DNA of 64,000 bases, taken from the NCBI GenBank assembly GCA_016169945.1, contig JADLSH010000355.1:3281501-3345500 (forward strand), in the 5' to 3' direction. The position numbers and the translations under genes were made by a program. This document shows, one piece after another, positions 1 through 12,699 of the stretch. The stretch comes from Trachythela sp. YZ-2020. Its lineage: Eukaryota > Cnidaria > Anthozoa > Malacalcyonacea > Clavulariidae. The notes beneath the pieces were generated by a model, which saw only the letters and a program-made list of their open reading frames with translations, made no database searches and was not told where the DNA came from. The first letter of the stretch is position 1; the number at the start of each line of letters is the position of its first letter.

Positions 1-740
1 GTTTGAGATATATATTTTCAGGTAGTTCAGATACAAACCACGACAGCTTATTGTAGAATACTACCTACACTGGACCACCACGTTTGAGATATCTTTTTCA
101 TGTAGTTCAGACACAAACCACGGCAGCTTATTGCAGAATACTACCTACACTGGACCACCACGTTTGAGATATCTTTTTCAGGTAGTTCAGACACAAACCA
201 CGACAGCTTACTGTAGAATACTACCTACACTGGACCTCCACGTTTGAGATATATATTTTCAGGTAGTTCAGATACAAACCACGACAGCTTACTGTAGAAT
301 ACTACCTACACTGGACCTCCACGTTTGAGATATATATTTTCAGGTAGTTCAGACACAAACCACGACAGCTTATTGTAGAATACTACCTACACTGGACCAC
401 CACGTTTGAGATATCTTTTTCAGGTAGTTCAGACACAAACCACGGCAGCTTATTGCAGAATACTACCTACACTGGACCACCACGTTTGAGATATATATTT
501 TCAGGTAGTTCAGACACAAACCACGACAGCTTATTGTAGAATACTACCTACACTGGACCACCACGTTTGAGATATCTTTTTCAGGTAGTTCAGACAACAC
601 AACACGACACAATTGAATACTAATACTACCTACGCACTGGACCCACGGATATCTTTTTCCTTTCAGTCAGTTCATTGTCACAAGCAGCTTTAGCTTATTG
701 CTACATACTACCTACACTGGACCACCACGTTTGGACTTTT
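1..740. repeat. 80-bp minisatellite array
   Basis: About nine tandem units of 80-81 bp. Each unit carries TTTCAGGTAGTTCAGACAC, then CAGCTTATTG, ACTACCTACACTGGACC and CACGTTTGAGATAT. The last units, from about 590, are diverged and shortened. The array begins before the window edge. The same unit forms a second array at 49975-50635, and single diverged pieces lie near 5526-5560. There are no unique spacers, so this is a satellite. Confidence 0.95.
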
Positions 741-2131
741 TTTTTTAGGTATACAACAGCTTATTGCAAGCCATTATACATGCACATTTATAATGTTATT
801 CAAAGTTTCGAATATCAATATTCGCCAAACGAACAACTTTGCCTTGGAACTCTGTCAATCTGTCACTTATATTGCAATAAACCAAACAAAGACTATAATT
901 TTGTATCAGACTTTGTAACCTCACCAAGAAAATTAATACAATATTTTACTCGAAGGTTAACATGTCACCTCGCAGAAAAGAGGAAAATGTACTCGAAATA
1001 AAATGTAAACCAACCGCAACGGGCAACGGAAACATTTTTAACTTTCTATAGAAATTAATTAGTTTTAGATGTTATGCAAATGCATGAACGATTTACGATG
1101 TGTATGTCGACATTTGGCTAAAACTAGCACAATCTATACTCAGAATTAATTTTACTCGCTATAATATAGAGGCAAGGTTGAGATAAAATGAATTGTCTCA
1201 TATAATACTGTGTCAACCAACGTAATTCTCTTCGTTCAAATTCAACATTCTAGTCTCTAGAGACAGTATACGATCATTATATAGTCATTCAAAGCTTATA
1301 ATGAACAAATTAAGATCTGCATGTCAACATTTGGCTAAAGCCTAAAACTACTACAATTAACCAACACAATTATGAAGTGTTACCATTTAGTATAGCCAAA
1401 AGTTCAAAACTCATAATATATATTGACCACGAATTTCTCGTCCGTGTATATCACCTTCGTGTATATCAGTGAAATGGTGAATTTAACTTTGTCCAACACA
1501 AGGCACGTTTACACTGCGCTCGGATAAATTGGTATGGACACCATTTTTATCCGTGCCGATATTTATATTCTTGGGTGGAATAGTGCGAAATGCGAAACAA
1601 ATGTTAATCACTAACTGATTCAAGCCACAGTGTCGATGACTTATAATTTGCGATACCATTATACGTAAGTCTTTCTAACCATTGAAGCTAGTATATATCT
1701 AATCATATCACTAATACACTATTAATTTCAGGAGTTAAATATAGACTGTAAATCATTGCATACAACTATTACAAGCAACAGGCACTGTAAACTATATATA
1801 CCGACTTTGCTAACCTTGTATAGTGGTAAAATCAACTATAAAACCATTCCAAATTAATCAAATGCTAGTTACATACCTATAAATTTCACCATTAACGACC
1901 TTACAGCCGCTCGAAACCGCCAAACTTAAAGTGTATGAGCGTAGACTCGACTCTCTACCAAAACAAGCTTGAAATTTCCCGAAGCATGTAGCGAGCTATT
2001 GCTGTCAAATTGGTTTCCTTTCTTTTGAATTTAAGCAGCTCTTGCTGTTCTCCCAAACGTCACACTGCGTTCATTTGCATAACTTAACATAGTTTGAAAA
2101 TTAGCGCGATTACGACCCACGCATAACCGGT
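741..2131. other. No gene recognised
   Basis: AT-rich sequence with only short open frames that have no recognisable family, no convincing splice pairs and no repeat that could be named. It may be intergenic DNA left of TSEN2. Confidence 0.5.
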
Positions 2132-2466
2132 CGCTGTTGTCTCGCTTTTGAAAACGGTATTGGGGCTGCCTAGAGACGTACACGCAATATGTATAGACTA
2201 TAGTCAGGTTTGATATTTCCTAACGTTTCGAGAATAAGCTGGTGGAAATTTTAAAGATAATTTTGTAATCGATTGGTCGTGTTTTCTTCGAACTCATTTC
2301 GCTGTTGTCTCGCTTTTGAAAACGGTATTGGGACTGCCTAGAGACATACACGCAATATGTATATAGTTTGATATTTCCTAACGTTTCGAGAATAAGCTGG
2401 TGGAAATTTTAAAGATAATTTTGTAATCGATTAATCGTGTTTTCTTCGAACTCATTTCGCTGTTGT
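2132..2466. repeat. 168-bp tandem duplication
   Basis: Two nearly identical units start at 2132 and 2300, each opening with CGCTGTTGTCTCGCTTTTG. A third begins at 2459 but diverges at once. Units differ by single bases and by a deletion of about 10 bp. Confidence 0.85.
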
Positions 2467-5400
2467 TTGATATGTTTGGTCCTGGGCAACAAAATCTCCG
2501 ATTTGACGATTTCTGCCTATCTTCAAAGACTTTTCAAAGATCTTTGAAAGCAATCGATCGTAACTTGTAAGCGCCATTTTTACCGTGTTTCTCTTCAATA
2601 TTTGTGAAAATCTTTCTGCAATCGATCTATTTTATTAGTAGCTAGGAAATACTCACTAATAAATTTAAAGACTTTTAAAGGCTTCCTTCGCTTTTTCATA
2701 CAATTCAAAGACTTTTGAAAGACCTTAAAGACATACATTCAAGGATTTCAAAGACCGCTACGAACCCTGGGGAATTTGATCGAAGATTTCAAAACATCAC
2801 TTACTCGAGGCAAGTTTTTCAGCAACTTCCAACGCAATTTCGCGGACCCAGAGTTCATATTTATATTATTCAGAAACCTATACTCGCAGAAAAGCGGCGA
2901 GTGTTGCTAATGCGTTTCACCGTTCGCAAATCATTTTCATTCCCATTCATTCATTCATTTCTTTCATTTCATATCAATTATTAATATTAATAATCAATAA
3001 ATATTCAGTGAACAATAGTTATTTCAGATTTACTGTGATTACAGTGGGCCGTTTCAAATCATCAGTCACTTAATGGAACTACGACGGAACTCTGACGAGA
3101 AGACTTTGGAAATTCGTGCTTTGACCAAAATCGAGCTTTGAATTAGATTTTGTGAATTAAAAAAACTTAACGCCATGTACTTACGTACACGTGGGGCAAC
3201 TTTTGCTGGAACTTGCAACGCATTTCTGTACAGAGCCATGTTACGTAGAGATGTACGGAGAGAAAAACATTCTCATTCATGTCTTTGTTGTTTTCTGGGG
3301 ATGTTTAGCAAGAAAAATATCGGCAAAGTAAAACGAGATTCATGCTCACAATTTCTCTGCGAATACACTTTTTCCCTAACATCGCTCTTAGGTATTTGTT
3401 AAATGGCACAATTCACTAATAATCCACTTCAAGACATAAATTTGAGAACAGTAAATGCAAATTGAATCTTTCCACTCATTGCCAGTTGTTGCAAAATGCT
3501 TAATATCGAAGTTTTATCACAACTTACGTGATGTTTTTAAAGCATTAGTTGCCTCCAATGGTGCCAACCTGACAAGAGACACCTTTTGTATTTGAGTAGG
3601 CGAAGTAATCGGTGACGAGGTATCATTTCTAGTGCCATTCCCCCTTACTGTTGCCACAGAAATTACCTTCAATTATTAACAAAATTATGTTATTTATTAA
3701 TCAGAGAAAGAGCTAGGCCCGGGGGGTGTTACTAAAACTATTTAGTTGATTTATATGGGAATGCCGGATAGCTCTATAAAAGCTAAATTAACAGCCTAAA
3801 CTGTTCTTCCTAGAGGTTCAGCAAGAGCGTATTCTTATTGTTCTAGTGGAACTACAGGAGGAAACCTAAACTAAACTAACATTTTATGTTGGGTTACTGG
3901 ATAGCTCTGGTGTGCAACTGGTGTAAAATTATCAGCCCTCGAAGCACAGGAGAGAATCTCAACTTACATGAGTTATTTGAGCACACTGCCGATCTCATGC
4001 GAGTACCAACAGTGACTCTCTTGTTTGTTGTGAGGCCCAACTCAGTGGTAGGTAAGAGCGCGCAGCTTTTGTGTCTGTGAGCAAAATTTAAAAATATGCC
4101 TGCATCTTGTCTTAGATTTTGTGAGCTAAATATTGTTTAAAAGTCAGCATTTAAAAATGTGTCTACACAAATTCAAAAGGTACCTGCGAGCGGTGCTCAC
4201 ACAGTTAAATGATTCCTGGAAACTTTAAACCTGTGTGGCAGGGATGAAATACACATGCATGAACGACTGTGTCACCACAGGATTTACAGGTCCACAACAC
4301 TTTTTTGTAGGATGCAGGAGGATGTTTATTTTGGTAAATAATAATGTAAAATTGAATGAAAGGTAGAAAAAATGGCAGAATTCAGGATTGAAAGAAGTTG
4401 CGAGATGAGAAAGATCTTGAACACAATTCAGGATTTAAGTGCCCTATTGTTGAACCTCATTAAAAACAAATGATGCGTACTTTAACAATCACTAATCTTC
4501 GAAATCTCGTACCAAAACATTTAAAATACTCAAGAAATGTTGCTATTTTTAGACAGATTCTTTGCCAATAAAATATCTGTGATAAATAAAACTATTCTTT
4601 ATGAGTTTATCATTAAACTTATTGAACTATACATTTACTAAACCTGTACAAATTACAAGGGCAAGGTTAATGAGGTTGATTTTTACATGACCTTTATTTA
4701 GAACAACAAACACAAAAATATGAAAACATTATTAGGCTATATTCAAACCAGTCAACCGTTATCTAGATAAAAGCAAATATTTCGGACAAAAATCATATTA
4801 AATCTCAAGAAATAACCTAAAAAAATACTAAACTTAACCCACTAAAAACATAGTCTTGAAAAACCTAGCAAAACATGGGTTTAAAATAGGTCTAGGGGTT
4901 TCCCAAAGACGCAACTGGCAAAGCCTAGAGATTATAATTAACTTGTTTGTAAACAATTACAGCAGGATGGGACCGATTTGAGCTAGTTTGTTGATGTTTT
5001 TACATACCTTGAATGCCTTAGTTAGCCCCTGTGAGCTTTCCACATTAGCGCTAGCCATATACAAGAGATCTGGGCAACATATGGCTCCGAAACGACCAAG
5101 AATCCAGGGCACTTTGAAACTTAAATCGGCTCAGAATGCTAAACAAAGGCTATTAAACTCGCGAGCTTGATCATTGATCCAAGACAAAAATACAAAAGGC
5201 AAACACTATAGAAGCTTCTACAAAGACAAACATCGTCGGGATTTGGAGAAACGATGTTATCGCAGCTCTTTTCTTAGTTAAATCGTTTAATACAGGCAAA
5301 TCATGTCAAAAAGACGTTAAAAAGCCTTCAAAATTAAAGTTTGTTTATTTACATTTTACATGTGTTACAATTTTTGGCGCCCACAGTGAATTTAGCCAGC

Positions 5401-5865
5401 GATCTATCCTGCTTCAAAACTTCATCTTGTGTTTACAATTTAATCAAATGGGCTAAAAAATGCATGAAAAAGATCACAAATAACACTTCGTGTCTTCAAG
5501 AATAAGGCATTCGCTCGATTTCAATCTCTTTCAGGTAGTTCAGACACAAACTATGGTCGCTAGTTGCATCTTAAAGCATCTTATTGCTTTCCTAATATCC
5601 TTTTCGTTAGCCTTGTTTGAAAAACAATTTCACACCGTAACTTCACATGTCTTTGCATTTAGAAAAGTGTTATCATAAACGGATTTATGGAGGGGACGCG
5701 AGGGTATTTTCTCGCTTGCTAAGCAGGCTAGGGGAAGGAGGTATATTGAGATTGGAAATGAGAAATCGTTCGGGTAATTCGTTCTCTATCTTAAATGAGG
5801 TTAGATTTTCCGAATGCAAATTGGATAGGCAGTTTAACACCATCGACGCTCGTCTTTTCACATGG
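2467..5865. other. No gene recognised; diverged repeats
   Basis: Contains imperfect AAAGACTTT-type repeats at about 2520-2760, a 200-bp dispersed repeat at 3205-3400 and one unit of the 118-bp family at about 3745-3910. A fragment of the 80-bp minisatellite unit lies near 5526-5560. No exon could be supported on either strand up to the TSEN2 terminal exon. Confidence 0.5.
3205..3400 (+). repeat. Dispersed repeat shared with 45870-46090
   Basis: About 200 bp that aligns, with scattered differences, to 45870-46090. Shared blocks include AATATCGGCAAAGTAAAAC and CACAATTTCTCTGCG. It has no coding sense in common between the copies, so it is probably a transposon fragment. Confidence 0.7.
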
Positions 5866-8800
5866 TCACATTGTCCAACCTTGGGATGTAGAGGACGTTT
5901 CTCGTGCGCGCTTTGGAATCCAACGTCGTACCACCAGTTCCTTAAAATATAAAATATTAACAAATATGATTCAGGGTCCTTTTTAACATATAAACTGGTG
6001 GGCCAAAGCCTCCCAGCCCCACGTTGGCCCGGCCCAATAAACTATTTTGCTCCCCGCCCAGTGAGGGAGGACCCCCAGAACCTACAGGTTCGCACCCCTC
6101 CAGTTCACCACCTCCCAGTTAGGTCCCAGTCCCTTCATGCCACCCCTCTCCCTTCACTGACGAATTCTTAGAAAAGGCCCTGAAAATGCACGATTTCACT
6201 TTTCCACCGTATACCTACCTGTACTTTGCACTTCTTAACAAAGTTCGGATTTTCCATCTCCTCGGCAGTTGTTCCTGAAAACAAATCATAACTTTGAGTA
6301 TTTGACTGACTGCATGATGGGCTTGTCAAACTAAAAAATAATAGTTTTGTAATGAGTGTATGCCCGAGATTTATTGTCGCGTAATCTTGGTCGCTAAAAA
6401 TTGTGTTCATTTGACAAGGACATATTAAAATGAGATACCTGAAGGCATAGTGATGGAACAAAGGACCACTTCCTAAAACGATGAATGAATTCAATATTAA
6501 ATGTAAATATTGTATTGTAAATATAGAATAAAATGACAAAATATTGTAAAAATTGTAAATGTGTCAGTGAATTGTAAATTTGATGTACAAGGTCATTTCT
6601 ATATTTTTCGATTTTGCTAGAACTTACCAGCATGTTTATGTCCGTTGTCAACTAGTTCATTTAATTTAAATGCTTGGTTACGCATGGGCTTAGTCAGAGA
6701 CCGTCTGCCCGTTTCTTGAACGGGTATTTTTGAATGCGGACGAGGAAAAATGTTAAAACATAAAAAACAAAACTCCAGTATTTCATCTTAAATAATTAGT
6801 ACAACCGTACAAGCTTAAATTTTGTTATAACATATTGACATTCAACAGTCATTGCACTGACATACTTTAACCACAACGTCAACATATTTTTTTGGGGGGG
6901 AGGGAGAGCAGACCTAGTGCAGCACTTTTTGCTAATCAGCACTTGCTAATCTTGGGTATAGGCATTTGAATTATCCGAAAATGTGAGTTGGATGACAATA
7001 GGCCTAAACATGCGCAAGCCGATTAGGTCTTTTGACTATTGCGATTTGCGAGCTTTAAAGACCATGTAAAGTCCATTCTGCGCATGTGCTATGGGGGGTC
7101 CCGCGATGTAAACAATGCCCAAATTTCGCGTTGTTTCGACTAAAATTCGACATCTTCTAAATCAGAAACTCGAATCTGTATTCATTTAAAGCGTAGCGAA
7201 CCAGAACACATCATATTTTTTTAAATATATCGGGTTTAAAATGTAAACAAACGGACCTTGCCGGTTTGTTTACATCGGGACTTTACATCACCTTTAAATA
7301 TCGCCAGCCGTCTATTCATCAACTTCGAAATATAATCAATACCTTGGCAACATGTTCATTCAAACGGTTCAATGAAATCAAATTTTTCCACGTCCATTCT
7401 GTGCCACTGGAAATATTTTCCCCACACTTTAGCCTTTCGCCTTCTTCATCTACCATTGTTGTTACCACCGCGTAGCTAAAGCCAAAATTGGAATTAACAC
7501 AAGCACTCCGGTCGCTCTATGTACGGATATCATTTCATTATTTTCTAGTAATTATCATTCATAAAGGGGAAATCCATTTACCTGGAGTGGAAAAACGGCA
7601 TTCCTTTTTTGTAAAGAACTGCAGGAAAAATAGACCATATAACGTCAACCACGCACAAACACAAGTCAATAATCATACTTCCATTTCGTGATTCTTCAGC
7701 CAGATGATAGATCTAATCGACTTACGCATTGTTTATGCCACTTGCCACTCAATTCACATTTTCAGATAACTCATATGCCTATAGTTACCACTGTTCTGAT
7801 AACGTAAGCATAGAATGGAACAAAAGAAGACCTCGCATCTATATTATATAATGTGAATTAGCTGGCAACGGGCATAAATACGCTTTAGCTGCATTAGTAA
7901 GCCGTGGTAAAACGAGGGTGAAGAGTTAGCAAGCCAGAGTTGGCTTGAGAGTTTCATCAACTCCCATGCCCCGGTCAAACGAGAACAAGAGTTGCATGAG
8001 AGTAGAATGCATATTACCGCGCGTATCGGTCAAAGGAGCAAAATTCAATTGGACCAGCTCAAAGTTGATGAGAGTTGATTGATTTATTGATAACATTTTA
8101 CCCAGAAGGGTAGGGCGTGCCCACAGAGCCGAAGCTCCAATAATGGGTTCCCCATAAAATCAGGGCCGGATTAACGTCGCGCGAGGCCCGTGGCAGATTT
8201 TCAGAGGGGTCCCAACCCTCATTGCAAAAAGCCTTTGAATTAGAAAGACACACAAAATTGTTAAAAAAAAAAAATAGGCGTCCCGTTTAAAATGCGCGTG
8301 TTCTCGTAAAAAAAATGGTGGCACAGTAGAAAGCATGACCTGCACACCTGCCACGTAAATAAAATACAAAGATAAAAAATACAAGCAAAGAGCTAAACAC
8401 TAGATAGTACATTACAACCAAAAATATCAACGAGTAGCATGACAAGGAACATAACATTACTATATATACGAACACTAGTAGCACAAAGTTTTACAGAGTG
8501 AGTTCAAGGAACGGGCTTGATGACATTTAACACGTACAGTCTTGTAGGTTTGAGGCAATTCCGGGTCATGAACATTTGAAGTTAATCTTGCGTAGACCGC
8601 AGTAGTCAAATAGTCACCGTTTGAAAGAAGACAATAAAGTTAATTTCCTTATAGATATTGGTAGAGTGTTCCACGTTCTGTAGGTTCTTACATAAAAACT
8701 GTGTTGAAAGGTTACTGTTTTTGTTTTAGCAATTTTAACGAGAATCCCCGCCGTAGAACTAGAGCGTCTGGTTACACGAGTTGGCACATCTATTTCTACA

Positions 8801-11800
8801 TTTTTGTCGGAATAAAGAGTGCATGAGAGTCGATGAGAGTTGGCGGTCAAACGCTAGCTATAGAGTTGCAACTGTCATCGGCTTTCATCAACTCTCATCC
8901 TCGCTTGACCGGGCTTTTGGTCTATTTCACAAGACAAGACAAAACGACATAATAAATGAATAATTTACCTAGATCAGCTCCATATTTCAGACCAACTTGC
9001 GGCACCCAACCTTTGCTACGATAATAATGATATGCGACGTAGTTTCTCACAAAGTCCACATTTCTTCGACAATATTCTGACCACATTGCTGACAGCGAGA
9101 GCTTCTGAAAAGAACGCACTTCTGGAATGAATATTTTTCCGTTGAATATTGTCACCAAATGGTTGAATTCCAAAACGGTCCTCCAAAAGAATGTAACGTA
9201 CCCCCCAATTAAAGATATCGTCCCGTGAACTTGACTTTATGACAACTCACAACATTTTTGAGTGCGTGTTATGTAATATAAAAAATCACGATGTAATGAC
9301 TTACTTGTTCAGCATGAGTAATAGAGAGACAACCAAGACCAAAGCTTAGGAAAAACGCTTCTTCAAATGTGAGCTGAAGAAACTCGTATATCTTGTAAGG
9401 ATCAGGTTTTACTGGTTTGCTTGGACAATCGGAATCCTAAGAACAAATTTACTAAACAAGATGAAAAATCTAAACGAACTCTACTTATTCTGGATAGCTT
9501 TTTCAGCTCTAAACTGTTCTCCCTGTAGGTCCAGTAAGGTGTCATTTCTTATTGTTTCAGTGTTACTACAGGAAGAAACCTAAACTAAACTAACTTTATT
9601 TATACTGGATAGCTCTATCAGTTCTAAACTGTTTTCCCTAGAGGTCCAGTCTCTTATTGATTCAGTGTTACTACAGGAAGAAACCTAAACTAAACTGGCT
9701 CTATTTATACTGGATAGCTCTACAAGGTCTACACTGTTCTCCCCAGACGTCCTGTAAGTGTCATCAATCAACTGGTCTAGTGTCACTACAGGACAAAAGC
9801 TTAACTAAACTAACTCTTTTATATATACTGGATAGCTCTATCACTTCTACAATGTTCTCCCTAAAAGTCCAGTAAGGGTCACTCCTTATTGGTTCCGTGT
9901 TACGACAGGAGAAAACCGGAATACCTGGAAGAAATCTGCGGCATTTGATAGAGTCAAACTGGAAGCACTCCTTTCATATGTAACTGAAACAAAATCATTG
10001 TCAGACAACTGCATATAGCAGGAATTGATCGCGGAAGTGAAAGGCATGCACACTAATGATTGAGCCATCAAGATATGGGAAGCCAAACCATAATGGACAG
10101 GGCCGTCCAGAGGGGAAGGCAAAATGGGGCAATTTCCTCCCTGGGCCCCCAACTAAAGGGGGCCCCCAAATAGAAATGAAGTAAAATATGGATATATATT
10201 ACAACTGTAAATAGTCTCTCAGAATGCATGAATTTGCCATTCTGAGACCATAGATTTCAAACATTTTCCGGGGGAGAATGCCGTTTTAGTACTGGATGAA
10301 GAATAAGAATGTTATTTGAAACGAATGTAATCCATGCAGAAGTTCAAAGGTATGGAAATCAGTTTTCTAAACAAGCACATGCCGCCAAATATCTTTGAGG
10401 ATTGAGAATAGCGAGGGCCCCAAAGCTATTTTTGCCCCGGGCCCCCAAATGTCTCTGTGCGGCCCTGATAATGGACCTATGATCTTCTTCCCATTATGTA
10501 CAAAAACGTTTCATCAGTAAGTTTCATACAGTAAAGCAAAATAACTACCCTGGATGTGCTCGATTCTTTATTGACCAGTTCTTGAAGAACATCATCTATC
10601 CTCACATAATCATCATTTACCATGTCAAATCCCTCATATTCATTGCTACCCCCATCAGTCCCCTGTTCAGTATCTTCATCAGATGACTGATCTTCTAGCG
10701 TTGAATCCAAAACATCTTTTTCTTCAGGAGAATGACACATTTTGCTCCATTTCATATGTTGTAAATATCTAAATGGTTTTGTTAAAAGTGTTGATAATAA
10801 ATTGAGATGTGCTTTTCAAATTTGCTTTTTGTTCAAAACAAAAATTCTTCCACTTTTGATAAAGTTCATCATAGTTAAAAAAAATCAGAGTGATTTTCAA
10901 AATTTTCCCCTTCATTTATTCTCACCTTTCCTTTCTGCACTTCCGAAATTTTGATTGACGAATTCGTCTCTCACGAGGCGGCACTAAGAATCATCAGAAA
11001 ATAGCCTACACATGATATTACTATATCGTTCCTTGCGAATTTTACGGTTATTTTTTCAAACCTTTGTATTTTACCCCTAGAATGTGTTCTCTCCTCTGCA
11101 AGTTTAAATAGCTATGTTAATTTTTGTTTTAAAAGGGTGATTAGACAGAAAAAGGCGACATACATCCATTCCACACATACAGGCGACATCCAATGGCGCA
11201 GTCGTCAGGACAAGCGTCTTTCACCTCTGTGTCTTGAGTTCGATTCTGGCTGGGGACTATACTCATCACACTCATGTGAAAAGAGTAAGTCAACGCTCTG
11301 CCAAAAGTCGTGGGTTTTCTCCGGGCACTCCGGTTTCCTCCTGCACGGAAAGCTGACTGTGTGGGTTAGGATATACAGATTAGGAAAGTAATATCACAAT
11401 TGTTGTAAAAATAGATAATGTAGGCTACGTATACATAATATAGGTAAGCGAGATGCTTGATGTAATCGTTCACTGAAAAGCCACATGTATGTATGTATGT
11501 ATTCCATTTTTAACGAGAAAGTTTTCATTTTCAACTGATTTTCTTAATAATAATGGGAGGTTCAGATTCAAATCGGGAGATCGGGAGGCATGTATGGAAA
11601 ACGGAGGACTCTCAATCAAATCGGGAGAGTTGAAACCTTCGGTTATACACACTGAGCCACCAGGAAGTATATATAACTATTACTACATTATATACATATA
11701 TCACAATACAAAAAGCAGCTTGAATCGTTTATTCTTACATCTTCTGAGCCTATCAGAGTTTGAAAATGCAAGTTGTGAAATATTGGAAATCTTTTCATAC

Positions 11801-12160
11801 TCTGGTTTGCTTCTTGATAGAATACCTTTGCCAAAAAATCCCTACAAAATATAAGCAATGTCAATGTCAACTACTTTTGTTGTAATCAAGAATGGACTAA
11901 GGCTCAAATGGCAATAGGGCAGAATAATTTCTGTGGGGGGAATATGATAAAATGTTACATTTTATACACACCATTTTGTACAGAAATGTAAGATCACCAA
12001 TGTTTTCTACCACCACACAATTATCTCTTAAAAAACCTTGATAATAATACCACTTATTCTCATTTCTATTCTTCTGTTCTGGCACAGGAAAAGGATATTC
12101 TAGCCTTGTAAATCGCCGACGTTTTCGACGCGGTTTTATCAACTCCTTCGAGTCAGCCAT
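5866..12160 (-). CDS. TSEN2: tRNA-splicing endonuclease subunit Sen2
   Basis: Catalytic subunit of the nuclear tRNA intron endonuclease, which cuts the 5' splice site of pre-tRNA. Exons seen: 12160-11972, 11841-11739, 10768-10549, 9436-9305, 9104-8969, 7618-7582, 7475-7343, 6472-6439, 6274-6219 and 5940-5866 (TGA stop). Phases agree at every junction from 10549 onward. The start gives MADSKELIKP, a basic N-terminus as in animal TSEN2. Exon 2 carries the conserved GFFGKGILSRSKPEY. Exon 4 carries YEFLQLTFEEAFFLSFGLGC and exon 5 carries YRSKGWVPQVGLKYGADL. The catalytic triad is intact: Tyr in LYKKG and His in FFHS (37-nt exon 7618-7582), Lys at the end of exon 7475-7343. Exons 2 and 3 do not join in phase, so a small exon or another donor was missed there. 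About 370 residues are covered, against about 465 in human; the missing length is in the variable middle. Confidence 0.95.
7930..8075. mobile_element. ATGAGAGTTG inverted-repeat element, copy 1
   Basis: Alternating GAGAGTT and AACTC(T/C)CAT words flank a CGGTCAAACGAGAACAAGAG core. The same element recurs at 8805-8925, partly at 14380-14430 and most fully at 51005-51255. It looks like a small non-autonomous DNA transposon family. Confidence 0.6.
8614..8850 (-). mobile_element. LINE 3' coding remnant
   Basis: The minus strand encodes a 78-residue stretch with the typical non-LTR retrotransposon C-terminal pattern, including TFQHSFYVRTYRTWNTLP followed by a Leu/Ser-rich tail and SSFK. It lies in the TSEN2 intron between exons 8969 and 7618. 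No other part of the element is attached. Confidence 0.7.
9480..9910. repeat. 118-bp tandem repeat (TSEN2 intron)
   Basis: Between three and four units of about 118 bp. Each has ACTGGATAGCTCTATCAGTT, a TAAACTGTTCTCCCTAGAG block and a GTGTTACTACAGGA(A/G)GAAACC block. The same unit forms a second array at 46265-46770 and occurs singly at 3745-3910, 48000-48080, 54180-54300 and 58290-58500. Confidence 0.9.
9890..10075 (-). mobile_element. tRNA-derived SINE
   Basis: On the minus strand the element opens with GATGGCTCAATCATTAG (box A-like), then CGATCAATTCCTGC (box B-like). Its body has CAGTTACATATGAAAGG and CCAGTTTGACTCTA. The body matches the SINE at 21725-21910, 48075-48240 and 58890-59060. 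Its 3' end runs into the 118-bp repeat unit. Confidence 0.75.
10098..10467. mobile_element. hAT-like MITE, 370 bp
   Basis: Terminal inverted repeats CAGGGCCGTCCAGAG and CTCTGTGCGGCCCTG (imperfect) bound a 370-bp element. It is flanked by a perfect 8-bp target duplication ATAATGGA at 10090-10097 and 10468-10475. The 8-bp duplication and CAGGG start are hallmarks of hAT transposons. No transposase is encoded. It lies in a TSEN2 intron. Confidence 0.92.
11190..11375 (+). mobile_element. tRNA-derived SINE
   Basis: GGCGCAGTCGTCAGGACAAG and GAGTTCGATTCTGGC correspond to tRNA promoter boxes A and B. They are followed by the family body ending in CTCCGGTTTCCTCCTGCA. It lies between TSEN2 exons 2 and 3. 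Confidence 0.7.
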
Positions 12161-12187
12161 TTTGATTTTTCAAGACTTGCTCAAGAC

Positions 12188-12550
12188 CAGTGAGCTCTAT
12201 CAGACTTAGACTTGGCTGAGATATATATCATGTTAAGTGAAAAAGTGTGAATTGGCGTCAATTGCCAATCCAACCTTTCTATTGTTTTCGACCGCGCGGT
12301 TTGCACAAGCCGGCAAGGATATTTTTTACTCGATGTATTTCTTGAAAACTCATAATTTTATGAAATCATGATTTTATGAAATAAGCGATGCGATCTGTTA
12401 GTATAAACTGGAATTAGCTAGAAAAATGGTATGAAAACTGTTTATGACCTTCATGAGTTTGGACGTCAATTGCCGCCATCTTTGGCTTCACTTGGCCTAT
12501 TGGCCGAACATTAGAAGTTCTTACTCCAGATATATATATGGAGCTCACTG
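12188..12550. mobile_element. hAT-like MITE at the TSEN2 start
   Basis: The termini CAGTGAGCTC and GAGCTCACTG are perfect 10-bp inverted repeats around a 363-bp element. The flanks are an 8-bp target duplication CTCAAGAC at 12180-12187 and 12551-12558. No coding capacity. The left edge of the duplication is only 20 bp upstream of the TSEN2 ATG at 12160, so the element sits in its 5' UTR or core promoter. Confidence 0.92.
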
Positions 12551-12699
12551 CTCAAGACTTGCTTCCTACGTACGTCATGTTAGGTGAAATATAGTGTGAT
12601 GGATTATCGTCGTTTGCATCTTAGCATGAACAGTCGCGGATAAAAACATTGTCTATTATTATATTCTTACGTGAAATATTTTTGCTTTGACTTTATGTT

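Noticed and set aside
1..740. Regular direct repeats that might look like a CRISPR array
   Set aside because: The whole 80-bp unit is conserved with no unique spacers, and the context is an intron-rich animal genome.
675..1001. 108-residue plus-strand frame
   Set aside because: Its first third is minisatellite sequence and the rest has no family or splice context.
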